Below, piece after piece: positions 46,447 to 55,143 of a DNA stretch of 64,000 nucleotides. The position numbers and the translations under genes were made by a program. The DNA is from Planctomycetales bacterium ZRK34 (GTDB taxonomy: Bacteria > Planctomycetota > Phycisphaerae > Phycisphaerales > Zrk34): NCBI GenBank assembly GCA_014873095.1, contig CP050848.1, positions 558,001 through 622,000 of the forward strand, read 5' to 3'. The notes beneath the pieces were generated by a model. That model ran no database searches. It saw nothing but the letters and a program-made list of their open reading frames with translations, and was not told the DNA's origin. How positions within the stretch are numbered: the first letter of the stretch is position 1; each line of letters begins with the position of its first letter.

Positions 46447-49400
46447 ATGCGACTGAAAATCGGCTTACCTGTCATGATCCTGTGTGCCCTGGGCGCGACC
46501 TCGGCTTTCGCCGACGACGCGAAGCTTGCGGGCATGAAATTTTTCGAGCAGAAGGTCAGACCCGTCCTCGCCGAGCATTGCTATAAATGCCACGGGCCGG
46601 ACAAACACAAAGCGGACCTGCGCGTCGACGGTTTGGACACCATATTGCGCGGCGGCAAGAGCGGGCCGGTCATTGTGCCCGGTGAGCCGAACCAGTCGCT
46701 GTTGATTCAGGCGGTCCGTCATGATCATGCCGATCTGAAAATGCCCAAGGACGGCGACAAGCTGCCTGATGCGAAGATCGATGCGTTGATCAAGTGGGTG
46801 AAGATGGGCGCGCCGTGGCCCGGGGCCGAACCCGGTAAGCGCGGCGATATGTTCACGGCGGAAGATCGCGCCTGGTGGGCGATTCAGCCGGTGAACAAAC
46901 CCGCCGTACCGAAGGTGAATGATCAGGGGTGGTCGCGCAATGCCATTGACCCGTTCGTTTTCCGCAAGCTGAGCGAGAACAAGCTGAGCCCGGCCGGGGA
47001 AGCGGGTCGGGTGGCGCTGATCCGCCGGGTGAGCTTCGACCTGATCGGTCTGCCGCCGACGCCCGAGCAGATCGACGCTTTCGTCAAGGACACCTCGGCC
47101 GATGCCTATGAAAAAGTCGTCGACCGCCTGCTGGCTTCGCCGCACTACGGTGAGCGCTGGGCCCGCCACTGGTTGGACCTGGTGCGTTACGCCGACTCCG
47201 ACGGTTATCGCGCCGACGGGTTCCGCCCCGACATCTGGCGCTACCGCGACTACGTGGTCCGCAGCTTCAACCAGGACAAGCCGTACGACCAGTTCGTCAC
47301 CGAGCAGCTCGCCGGCGATGAAGTCGCGCCGGAGGATCCCGATGCATTGATCGCCACGGGATATATGCGCCTCGGCGTTTACGAGTGGAATCAGCGCGAC
47401 TGCTACACGCAGCAGAACATCATGCTCGACGACATGACCGCGGTGACCAGTGATGTGTTTCTCGGGTTGTCGATGGAATGTGCGCACTGCCACAACCACA
47501 AGTTCGATCCAATCCTGCAGAAGGACTACTACCGTCTGCGGGCGTTCTTCGAGCCGGTGATCTGGCGTGACGATGTGGCCCCGGTGACGCCGCAGCGCCG
47601 CAAGGAGTATGAAGCCAAGCTGGCCGAGTGGGAACAGAAGACGCAGGAGATCCGCGACCAGATCGCTGAGATCGAAGCGCCCTATCGCGCCAAGGCCACC
47701 AAGAACATGCTCGACTACTTCACGGAAGAGCTTCAGGCGATGTGGCGCAAGCCTGCCGAGGAGCGAACGCCCTACGAGGAGCAGCTTGCGTATCTGATTG
47801 ATCGCCAGGTCGTCGATGCTGTCGACAAGGCTCTGCGTCGAATCAAAGGTGAGAACAAAGAGAAGCTCGATGCGTTGGGTGAGCAGCTCAAAGAATTTGA
47901 CAAGCTCAAACCCGCCCCGCTTCCGCCGGCCATGACCGCCTCGGACGTCGGGGTTCAAGCCCCCCCAACGCGCATCGAGGGCGATCGCACCAAGCGGGTG
48001 ATCGAGCCGGGCTTTTTGAGCCTGCTGGACCCCGAACCCGCCGAGATCGCAACCCTCGAAGGTCGTGACGACACCACCGGTCGCCGCACGACGCTGGCGC
48101 GTTGGATCACGAACCCGGACAATCCGCTGACCGCCCGCGTCCTTGTCAATCGGATCTGGCAACAACATTTCGGGCGCGGCATCGTCGCCACGCCCAGCGA
48201 GTTCGGCAAACTCGGCGAACCGCCGACCCATCCCGAACTGCTGGACTACCTCGCGTCGACCTTCATCGAAAATGGATGGTCCATCAAGAAGCTTCACCGG
48301 CTGATCGTCACCTCGGCGACGTATCGCCAGACCGCCGATCGCCCGACGAATGAACACGCCCGCCGTGTTGATCCGGCGAACACGTTGCTGTGGCGGATGA
48401 ACACCCGCCGCCTGGATTCTGAACAGGCCCGCGATGCCATGATCGCCGCCGCCGGTGAACTCGACGACAAGTTCGGCGGGCCCACGGTCAGCGGTGGAAC
48501 CCCCCGCCGCTCGATCTACGTGCGTGTCAAACGACTGAATCCCGACCCGGTGCTCGCGGCCTTCGACGCGCCCAGCGGGCTCAACAGCGAGTCAACGCGC
48601 AACGTCACCACCACCGCGCGACAGGCCCTGTTGATGATCAACGGGGACTGGCCGTTGAAGCGCGCCAAAACGCTGGCCCGGACCGTGCGCAGCGCGCATC
48701 CCGGCGATCCGGCGGCACAGGTCGACATGGCCTATCGATTGACCACCGGGCGCGTGGCGGAAACTCACGAACGCGAATCGGCGATCGCCTTCCTGCAGTC
48801 GCAGGCGGAGGTCATCGCTGATCGCGAGGCCGCCCCGCCGACGTTCGGCCTCAAGCCTTTCCCCGAGCGCAAAACCACCGCCGCGATGTTCCGCAACGGC
48901 GCGATGGAAGACCGCTTCCATCTCAAAGACAGCAAGCCCCTGCCAACCGGCGACTTCACCATTGAAGCGTATGTGAAGCTCGACTCGCTGTATCCCGATG
49001 CCAGCGTGCGTGCGATCGTGTCTCAGTGGGATGCCGACTCGCAGGCCCCGGGCTGGCTGCTGGGTGTGACCAGCGAGAAATCGCGCTACACGCCGCGGAA
49101 CCTGATCGTGCAGTTTGTCGGCGACGCCAAGGGTGATCGGCGCATCTACGAGGTGCTGGCTTCCGGGCTTCACCTGGAACTGAATCGTCCGTATTACGTG
49201 GCATTTTCGATCGACATCGATGACACCACACCGGCCGGCATCACGTTCTATCTCAAAGACCTGTCCGACCCGGACAGCCCGACGCAGGTTGCCCATGTGC
49301 CCCACCAGGCGATCGGTCATTACCACTCGGATCGTCCGCTGACGATCGGCGGACGTCACGGGCGACTGAACGCCGGCTGGGACGGCCTGATCGACGAAGT

Positions 49401-49638
49401 GCGTCTGACCGCGTCAGTCCTGCCCGAGGCTCAACTGCTGATCAACTCCGAAGCCGAGGTTCCGCAAACCGTCGGCCACTGGAAATTTGAAACCAACGCC
49501 GTGCTGCAGGACAGCTCCGCCCACGGCAACCACCTGCAACCCGGTCCGAAGATCGACCACTCCAATGCCGACGAAGCGGCCCTGGTCGATTTCTGCCAGT
49601 TGCTGTTGAACTCCTCGGAATTTCTTTACCTCCAATAG
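46447..49638 (+). CDS. Planctomycete c-type cytochrome with DUF1549, DUF1553 and LamG-like domain
   Basis: 1063 residues. Signal peptide (ALGATSAFA). Domain order: PSCyt1 haem domain with CYKCHGPDKHK (45-49), DUF1549 (about 160-365, containing a second haem motif CAHCHNHKFDP), a coiled-coil stretch (380-490), DUF1553 (about 540-800), then a LamG/concanavalin-like domain (820-1020). The family is abundant in planctomycetes and always pairs with DUF1501. Role is unproven; electron transfer during degradation of complex carbohydrates has been proposed. Confidence 0.92.
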   Translation: MRLKIGLPVMILCALGATSAFADDAKLAGMKFFEQKVRPVLAEHCYKCHGPDKHKADLRVDGLDTILRGGKSGPVIVPGEPNQSLLIQAVRHDHADLKMPKDGDKLPDAKIDALIKWVKMGAPWPGAEPGKRGDMFTAEDRAWWAIQPVNKPAVPKVNDQGWSRNAIDPFVFRKLSENKLSPAGEAGRVALIRRVSFDLIGLPPTPEQIDAFVKDTSADAYEKVVDRLLASPHYGERWARHWLDLVRYADSDGYRADGFRPDIWRYRDYVVRSFNQDKPYDQFVTEQLAGDEVAPEDPDALIATGYMRLGVYEWNQRDCYTQQNIMLDDMTAVTSDVFLGLSMECAHCHNHKFDPILQKDYYRLRAFFEPVIWRDDVAPVTPQRRKEYEAKLAEWEQKTQEIRDQIAEIEAPYRAKATKNMLDYFTEELQAMWRKPAEERTPYEEQLAYLIDRQVVDAVDKALRRIKGENKEKLDALGEQLKEFDKLKPAPLPPAMTASDVGVQAPPTRIEGDRTKRVIEPGFLSLLDPEPAEIATLEGRDDTTGRRTTLARWITNPDNPLTARVLVNRIWQQHFGRGIVATPSEFGKLGEPPTHPELLDYLASTFIENGWSIKKLHRLIVTSATYRQTADRPTNEHARRVDPANTLLWRMNTRRLDSEQARDAMIAAAGELDDKFGGPTVSGGTPRRSIYVRVKRLNPDPVLAAFDAPSGLNSESTRNVTTTARQALLMINGDWPLKRAKTLARTVRSAHPGDPAAQVDMAYRLTTGRVAETHERESAIAFLQSQAEVIADREAAPPTFGLKPFPERKTTAAMFRNGAMEDRFHLKDSKPLPTGDFTIEAYVKLDSLYPDASVRAIVSQWDADSQAPGWLLGVTSEKSRYTPRNLIVQFVGDAKGDRRIYEVLASGLHLELNRPYYVAFSIDIDDTTPAGITFYLKDLSDPDSPTQVAHVPHQAIGHYHSDRPLTIGGRHGRLNAGWDGLIDEVRLTASVLPEAQLLINSEAEVPQTVGHWKFETNAVLQDSSAHGNHLQPGPKIDHSNADEAALVDFCQLLLNSSEFLYLQ

Positions 49639-49647
49639 GCTCGAATC

Positions 49648-51093
49648 ATGACACGACTGCACAAACCCCCGCACTTTTCCCCGGCCGTGAGCCGTCGCGA
49701 CATGCTCGTCCGTGGCGGCGGTGGTTTCGGCGCGATCGCGCTCAGCGCCCTGCTCGGTCAGAACCCGCTGCGCGCTTCGATGAAGTCGTCGTCGCCCAAC
49801 CCGCTGGCGCCGCGTGCATCGCACATCCGCCCGCGCGCCCGCAACGTGATCTTTCTGTTTATGGAAGGCGGGCCCAGCCACATCGACACGTTCGACCCCA
49901 AGCCGCTGGTCAACGAGCTGGCCGGCAAGCCCGTGCCCGAGAGTTTCGGCAAAGTCATCACGGCGATGGGCGAATTCGGCTCGCCGATTCTCGCGTCCAA
50001 GCGCAAGTGGATCCGCCAGGGTCAAAGCGGCATCCCGGTGTCTGACTGGCTGCCGCACATCGGCTCGTGCATCGACGACATCACGGTCGTCCGCTCGTGC
50101 GTGGCCGACGGGATCAATCACGCCGGCGGCGTGTGCCAGATGAACACCGGCTCGATCATCGGCGGGCGTCCGTCGCTCGGAAGCTGGGTGACATACGGCC
50201 TGGGCTCGGAGAATCAGTCCATGCCGTCGTTCGTGGTCATGCTCGACGGTAAGGGCATGGTCGTGGGTGGCCCCCGCATGTGGGGGGCCGGTTTTATGCC
50301 TGCGGTCTATCAGGGCATGCGACTGAGCAGCGGCGCCGAGCCGATCCCGAACCTGATGTCGCCCAAGGGCGTCACCGAGCGGCGTCAGCGCAGCAAACTG
50401 GCGATGCTGGCGAAGATGAATCACCGCTTCGCCGATCAGCACCCGGACAACACCGAACTCGACGCCCGCATTCGCAGCTACGAACTCGCCTTCCGCATGC
50501 AGGCCCACGCCCCCGAGGCCGTCGACATCTCCGAGGAAACACAGGCCACGCAGGAGATGTACGGCATGGACCGCAAGGAAACCTCCTCCTTCGGTAGCAA
50601 GTGCCTGCTGGCTCGTCGCCTCGTCGAACGCGGCGTGCGGTTCATTCAGCTTTACCACGGCTCCGGCAGCGGATGGGATGCGCATTCCAACATCGAGTCC
50701 AACCATTCGAAGCTGTGCGAAGCGATGGACAAACCCGTCGCCGGTCTGCTGCGCGACCTCAAGCAGCGCGGCCTGCTCGAAGAGACGCTCGTGGTCTGGG
50801 GCGGTGAGTTCGGCCGCACGCCCATGAGCGAGAAAGGCGACGGTCGCGACCACAACCCGACCGGCTTCACCATGTGGATGGCCGGCGCCGGTCTGCCCGG
50901 CGGGCGCGTCGTCGGCGCGACCGATGACCTCGGTCTTCACGCCGTGCAGGACCGCATACATGTTCACGATCTGCACTCGACGATCTGTCACCTGATGGGC
51001 CTGGACCACACACAACTGGTCTACCTGCACAAAGGCCGCCCCGAGCGGATCGACATCAACGACGGTGTCGTCGTCGACAAAATCATCGCCTGA
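49648..51093 (+). CDS. DUF1501 protein (Tat-exported, sulfatase-like fold)
   Basis: 481 residues. Twin-arginine leader SRRDMLVRGGGGFGAIALSALL. Family blocks: FLFMEGGPSHIDTFDPKP, MNTGSIIGGRPSLGSWVTYGLG and VWGGEFGRTPMSEKGDGRDHN. It follows the DUF1549 gene by 9 bases, the standard pair. The fold is alkaline-phosphatase/sulfatase-like; substrate unknown. Confidence 0.93.
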   Translation: MTRLHKPPHFSPAVSRRDMLVRGGGGFGAIALSALLGQNPLRASMKSSSPNPLAPRASHIRPRARNVIFLFMEGGPSHIDTFDPKPLVNELAGKPVPESFGKVITAMGEFGSPILASKRKWIRQGQSGIPVSDWLPHIGSCIDDITVVRSCVADGINHAGGVCQMNTGSIIGGRPSLGSWVTYGLGSENQSMPSFVVMLDGKGMVVGGPRMWGAGFMPAVYQGMRLSSGAEPIPNLMSPKGVTERRQRSKLAMLAKMNHRFADQHPDNTELDARIRSYELAFRMQAHAPEAVDISEETQATQEMYGMDRKETSSFGSKCLLARRLVERGVRFIQLYHGSGSGWDAHSNIESNHSKLCEAMDKPVAGLLRDLKQRGLLEETLVVWGGEFGRTPMSEKGDGRDHNPTGFTMWMAGAGLPGGRVVGATDDLGLHAVQDRIHVHDLHSTICHLMGLDHTQLVYLHKGRPERIDINDGVVVDKIIA

Positions 51094-51118
51094 CACCTTT
51101 GTCGCTGCCTGAATAAGC

Positions 51119-51154
51119 AAACGCCTTGCGGAGAACCGCAGGGCGTTTGTTGTT
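51119..51154 (+). terminator. Terminator after the DUF1501 gene
   Basis: Stem AAACGCC-TGCGG/CCGCA-GGCGTTT with a T-rich end (GTTGTT), 26 bases after the stop. Confidence 0.85.
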
Positions 51155-51205
51155 ATACCCATGGCCGAAAAAACTCGGCTCTTTGTTTGAGGCCGGACGC
51201 AGCAC

Positions 51206-51271
51206 TGTGGTACAGCCGCCCTCGGCTGTGCTGAAGGTGTCGCCCGCACAGCCGAGGGCGGCTGTGCCACA
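51206..51271. repeat. Palindromic repeat, ACAGCCGCCCTCGGCTGTG family
   Basis: Left arm TACAGCCGCCCTCGGCTGTG and right arm CACAGCCGAGGGCGGCTGTG are almost perfectly complementary around a 15-base loop. Noncoding. Confidence 0.85.
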
Positions 51272-51378
51272 GATTCAGACTCGATGACATCCCGACGCCC
51301 GAGTCCTTCCTGTGTTTGGTAATACATACGCATTGGGCGCAGTGCGTGTACGTGTAAGTACGTGCGCCTGAAAAGTTT

Positions 51379-51406
51379 TCAACGTTTCTGGTCTTGTCGG
51401 CGATTA
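51379..51406 (+). promoter_or_regulatory. Possible sigma-28-like promoter of cheB
   Basis: TCAACGTT and GGCGATTA, 12 bases apart, partly match the flagellar sigma consensus (TAAAGTTT-N11-GCCGATAA). Weak; the rest of 51272-51467 shows no gene. Confidence 0.25.
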
Positions 51407-51467
51407 AGCGGGCCATCGAATGCGACGACCCAGTAGGCATGGGGTATACGACCAGGAGATGATGACT

Positions 51468-52541
51468 ATGTCCAACGCTATTCGTGTTTTGATTGTGGAT
51501 GACTCGGCTTTCATGCGGCAGACGCTGCGCCGGATGCTCGATGGCAAAGATTCGATTCAGGTGGTGGGCGCCGTGGCGAACGGCCGTCTGGCCATCGCCG
51601 AAGCCGAGCGGCTCAAGCCTGACGTGATCACGCTGGATATTGAAATGCCGGAGATGGACGGCCTGACCGCCCTGCCGCGTTTGCTGCGCGTCTGTCAGGC
51701 ACGCATTCTGATGGTGTCGAGCCTGACGGTCGACGGATCACATGCCGCCCTGACCGCGATGCGGCTTGGCGCCGATGACTTCCTGGCGAAGGATCAGTCG
51801 CAAATCTCACTGAACCTCGGCCCGCTGGAAGATGAACTGCTGCTGAAGGTCCGCACGCTTGGGCGCAACAATCGCCATCGCACCATGCGCAGCATCACCC
51901 CGTCGCAGTCGAGTGCCGCGTCGCTGAAGTTAAGCGTTTCGGATTATGATGTGATGCTTATCGGCTCCAGCACGGGCGGCCCCCCGGTGCTTGAAACGAT
52001 TATCACCAGTCTGCCGAAATCTTTTCCATTGCCGGTGGTGATCGCCCAGCACATGCCCGCCATGTTCACTGCGACAATGGCTGAACGTCTGGATGAAACA
52101 TCCGAGTTGAATGTGCTGCATGGCCAGCCCAATCTGCCCGTGAGCAAGGGGCATGTCTATGTCGCGATGGGCGGGCAGCACACACGTCTGCGTCGCCGAG
52201 CGGCCGGCGGATATCGATTGGAAGTGTCCCCGGAACCAACCAACGCCCCTTATCGGCCTTCGGTCAACGAACTGTTTGCTTCGGGCGCCGAGACATGCGG
52301 CAAGCGCGTGCTCGCCATCGTGCTGACCGGCATGGGTGACGACGGCCTGGTCGGCGCCCAACTGCTGCGTGAGAAAGGCGCGACGATACTCGCACAGGAT
52401 GCTGACAGTTGCGTGGTGTACGGCATGCCCAAGGTGGTGACACAGGCCGGCTTGGTCGCAGCCAACTTGAATCCGAGCCAGTTCGTTCAGGCCCTTAAGG
52501 GTTTGTGCGCGCCGTCAGTCCGCCATGGCGCAACCGCCTGA
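51468..52541 (+). CDS. cheB: Chemotaxis protein-glutamate methylesterase
   Basis: 357 residues. Receiver domain (1-120) with VDDSAFMR, TLDIEMPEMDGL and FLAKDQ; methylesterase domain with catalytic Ser in GSSTGGPPVL, His in IAQHMPAMFT and Asp in LTGMGDDGL. It removes methyl groups from chemoreceptors. ATG 51468 has AGGAG 9 bases upstream (ATG codons at 51459 and 51462 are alternatives). First gene of the chemotaxis cluster. Confidence 0.95.
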   Translation: MSNAIRVLIVDDSAFMRQTLRRMLDGKDSIQVVGAVANGRLAIAEAERLKPDVITLDIEMPEMDGLTALPRLLRVCQARILMVSSLTVDGSHAALTAMRLGADDFLAKDQSQISLNLGPLEDELLLKVRTLGRNNRHRTMRSITPSQSSAASLKLSVSDYDVMLIGSSTGGPPVLETIITSLPKSFPLPVVIAQHMPAMFTATMAERLDETSELNVLHGQPNLPVSKGHVYVAMGGQHTRLRRRAAGGYRLEVSPEPTNAPYRPSVNELFASGAETCGKRVLAIVLTGMGDDGLVGAQLLREKGATILAQDADSCVVYGMPKVVTQAGLVAANLNPSQFVQALKGLCAPSVRHGATA

Positions 52542-52808
52542 GATACACGAATTCCAATGCACTCTGTCTGCGCACGACCCTTTGTAGATCGTGTACGCAC
52601 CCATCTGTCGGCAAAACTCCGAGCGCATATAAGTGGCTGTAGAACATGGGCAAATACTCTCGCATGAGAGGGTTTACCCCTATGTAAATGCTTCAAGCCT
52701 AAGTGCGCCATTAACCGATCATATCAGCACAACACCTAGTCTAGAACTACATCATGTAAGTCGTTCTGACTGAGGTCGGGTCTTCCGGGGGAACGGAGAC
52801 GTACACAA
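52542..52808. other. Intergenic region, 267 bases
   Basis: No gene. Holds AGTGCGCC...ATTAACC (52702-52716), whose reverse form appears upstream of the porin at 53593-53612. Confidence 0.5.
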
Positions 52809-53477
52809 ATGATCACCCCAACCACCCATCCGATCGTGTATCTGATCGATGCCGACATGGCTTTCCGTCAGCAGACGGCGGAGCAACTTGCCAAGGCCGG
52901 TTTCGACGTGCGCTCATTCAGCAGCGCCGCGCCATTCCTGGAACAACTCAATTCCATCGACAGCGGTTGTGTCGTACTGGATCTGTACACACCGGGCGTC
53001 AGCGGATTGAGAATGCTCGAGCAACTGGTCGCCAAGATGCCCTGGCTGCCCGTGATCATGACCAGCTCACATTGCGATGTGGATGCCGCGGTGCGTTCGA
53101 TGAAGTCCGGAGCATTCGACTTTTTCCAGAAGCCCATCGCCTGTTCACAGTTGGTCGACCGCCTGCACCAGGCGATCTCGCAGGGGCGTTCGGCGCAATC
53201 CGATTGCACCCAGTGCCAGAGCGTCATGACGCGTGTCAACACGCTGACTCGGCGTGAGCGTGAGGTGATGGACCGCCTGTTCGAGGGCATGGCCAACAAG
53301 CAGATCGCCGCGGCGTTGAAACTCAGCCAGCGCACGGTGGAAGTTCACCGCAGTCATATCATGCAGAAGATGAAAGCCGGCAGCATCGCCGAGCTGATCA
53401 GCCAGTATTCCAAGCTGGACCTGTTGCACCGGTGCCCCTCGCGCGGCTCGATGATGAATCCGGCGGCCTGCGCCTGA
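52809..53477 (+). CDS. FixJ-family response regulator
   Basis: 222 residues. Receiver with LIDADMAFR, phospho-Asp in CVVLDLYTPGVSG and Lys in FFQKPIACS; LuxR-type HTH in TRREREVMDRLFEGMANKQ. A Cys pair (DCTQCQ) lies in the linker, an unusual feature that might sense redox or metal. It sits between cheB and the porin and may control the cluster. Confidence 0.9.
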   Translation: MITPTTHPIVYLIDADMAFRQQTAEQLAKAGFDVRSFSSAAPFLEQLNSIDSGCVVLDLYTPGVSGLRMLEQLVAKMPWLPVIMTSSHCDVDAAVRSMKSGAFDFFQKPIACSQLVDRLHQAISQGRSAQSDCTQCQSVMTRVNTLTRREREVMDRLFEGMANKQIAAALKLSQRTVEVHRSHIMQKMKAGSIAELISQYSKLDLLHRCPSRGSMMNPAACA

Positions 53478-53509
53478 CCTGATTCCACAAACCCACCCTG
53501 CTTCTTTTG

Positions 53510-53542
53510 CACCGGCGACTCACGTGTCGCCGGTGTTTTTTT
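53510..53542 (+). terminator. Terminator after the FixJ-like gene
   Basis: Stem CACCGGCGAC/GTCGCCGGTG followed by seven T. Confidence 0.92.
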
Positions 53543-53714
53543 ATGCGCGGCGATCGGGTGCGCCTCTACGAATCTCTGCGCGCGCATCCTGTGGTTAATG
53601 CTTAGGCGCACTCTGGAAAACGCGCGTTGTCCCGAAGCAGTTTGATTCCGATGAAACATGCGTCACGCAACAAGGCGTGCCTTGTCAGGGACTCGAAACG
53701 CAAGGAGCAGAGAG

Positions 53715-55058
53715 ATGCGACTTCTACCGAATCGCTTCATGACCGTCACTTTGATTGCTGTGTTGACCTCGGGCGTCTTCGGCGCCGAGGTTCCAGTGCC
53801 CGGCGATGTGCAGCAGCGCCTCGACGCCCAGGATCAGCGTCTGGCTCAGCAGGACCGCCTGATCGCCGAGCAGCGCGCTCAACTGGCGCGACTGCTGGCT
53901 GCCAGCGAAGACACCTGGCTGACCGAGCGACGCGCCGAAGAGGTCAAGGCGCTGGTTCGTGATGTGCTCGCTGACGCGGAAACCCGGGCCAGCTTCGCCG
54001 AAGGCGGCATGACCGCCGGACACAACGGCAGCTTCTTCCTCGCCAGCGAAGACGGCAGTTTCCTGCTGAAGATCGCCGGCATGCTGCAGGCCCGATACAA
54101 CTTCAGCCACCGCGAAGGCTCGACCAATGACGGTGACCGCGGCGGTTTTGAAATGGCCCGCACGCGCTTCGGCTTCATCGGCCACGTGATCGATCCGACC
54201 TGGAAGTTCGTCCTCTGGACCGGTCACCACTACAACGGTGATTCGCTGTTGCTGGACGCATATATCACCAAGGATCTCGGCGGCGGGTGGTCCGTGACCG
54301 CCGGTCAGTTCAAGAACCCTTTCTGGCGTGAATGGCTCGTTTCGGAAACCCGCCAGCAGTTCGTCGAGCGCTCGCAGCTCGCCGGCGCCTTTGCCGGCAG
54401 CTACACCCAGGGCGTGAAGATCGGGTACGCCGGTGAGCGTTGTCGCGGCGAGTTCGCCTTCACCGACGGCATCACGACCATGAACAAGTCATGGAACACC
54501 GAAGACACCGAATACGCCCTGGCGGCCCGCGGCGAACTGCTGCTGACCGGCAGTTGGAAGCAGCATGCCGAATTCGAATCGTGGCAGAACGAAGAGCCCT
54601 CGGCGGTGTTCGGCATGGCGGTCCACCACCAGATGAACGAGTACGGCACCACGACCGACGAGCATGAGATCACCCGCGCCACCGCGGACCTGTCCATCGA
54701 GTTCGGCGGCGCCAACCTGTTCGCTGCCGTGATCGCCGGTCGTGACCAGAACGGCTCCACCTTCGACCAGCTCGGCGCCCTGGTGCAGGGCGGCGTCTTC
54801 GTCACCGAGAAGCTCGAGCTGATCGCCCGCTACGAATGGGGCGACTCCGACTCCGGTGGTGATGACAAGCTCAGCGTGCTCACCGTCGGCGGCAACTACT
54901 TCTTCGCACGTCATGCCCTTCGTCTGACCATGGATGTCGGGTATTCGTTCGAGCCGATCGGCACGTTCTGGACCAACAACTTCGCCGGCTATCAGACCGA
55001 CGCCGCCGGCGAAAGCGGACAGATCGTCATCCGCAGTCAGTTCCAGCTTCTTTTCTAA
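53715..55058 (+). CDS. Outer-membrane porin (OprO/OprP-like)
   Basis: 447 residues. Signal peptide (TSGVFGAE), then a periplasmic coiled coil (about 25-85, Gln/Glu/Arg-rich: RLDAQDQRLAQQDRL), then a beta barrel ending in a terminal aromatic strand (IVIRSQFQLLF), the usual outer-membrane insertion signal. Family blocks include KIAGMLQARYN and RARTRFGFIG-like strands. A phosphate-selective-porin-type protein. AAGGAG precedes ATG 53715. Its place inside a chemotaxis cluster is unusual; it could deliver the attractant. Confidence 0.86.
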   Translation: MRLLPNRFMTVTLIAVLTSGVFGAEVPVPGDVQQRLDAQDQRLAQQDRLIAEQRAQLARLLAASEDTWLTERRAEEVKALVRDVLADAETRASFAEGGMTAGHNGSFFLASEDGSFLLKIAGMLQARYNFSHREGSTNDGDRGGFEMARTRFGFIGHVIDPTWKFVLWTGHHYNGDSLLLDAYITKDLGGGWSVTAGQFKNPFWREWLVSETRQQFVERSQLAGAFAGSYTQGVKIGYAGERCRGEFAFTDGITTMNKSWNTEDTEYALAARGELLLTGSWKQHAEFESWQNEEPSAVFGMAVHHQMNEYGTTTDEHEITRATADLSIEFGGANLFAAVIAGRDQNGSTFDQLGALVQGGVFVTEKLELIARYEWGDSDSGGDDKLSVLTVGGNYFFARHALRLTMDVGYSFEPIGTFWTNNFAGYQTDAAGESGQIVIRSQFQLLF

Positions 55059-55143
55059 CAAACAAACTCGACCCCGCGCCGCGGGATCGTACACAAACCG
55101 CATCCTTCACAGATTTGGAAAGCACTATTAGGAGGCCTTGTCG

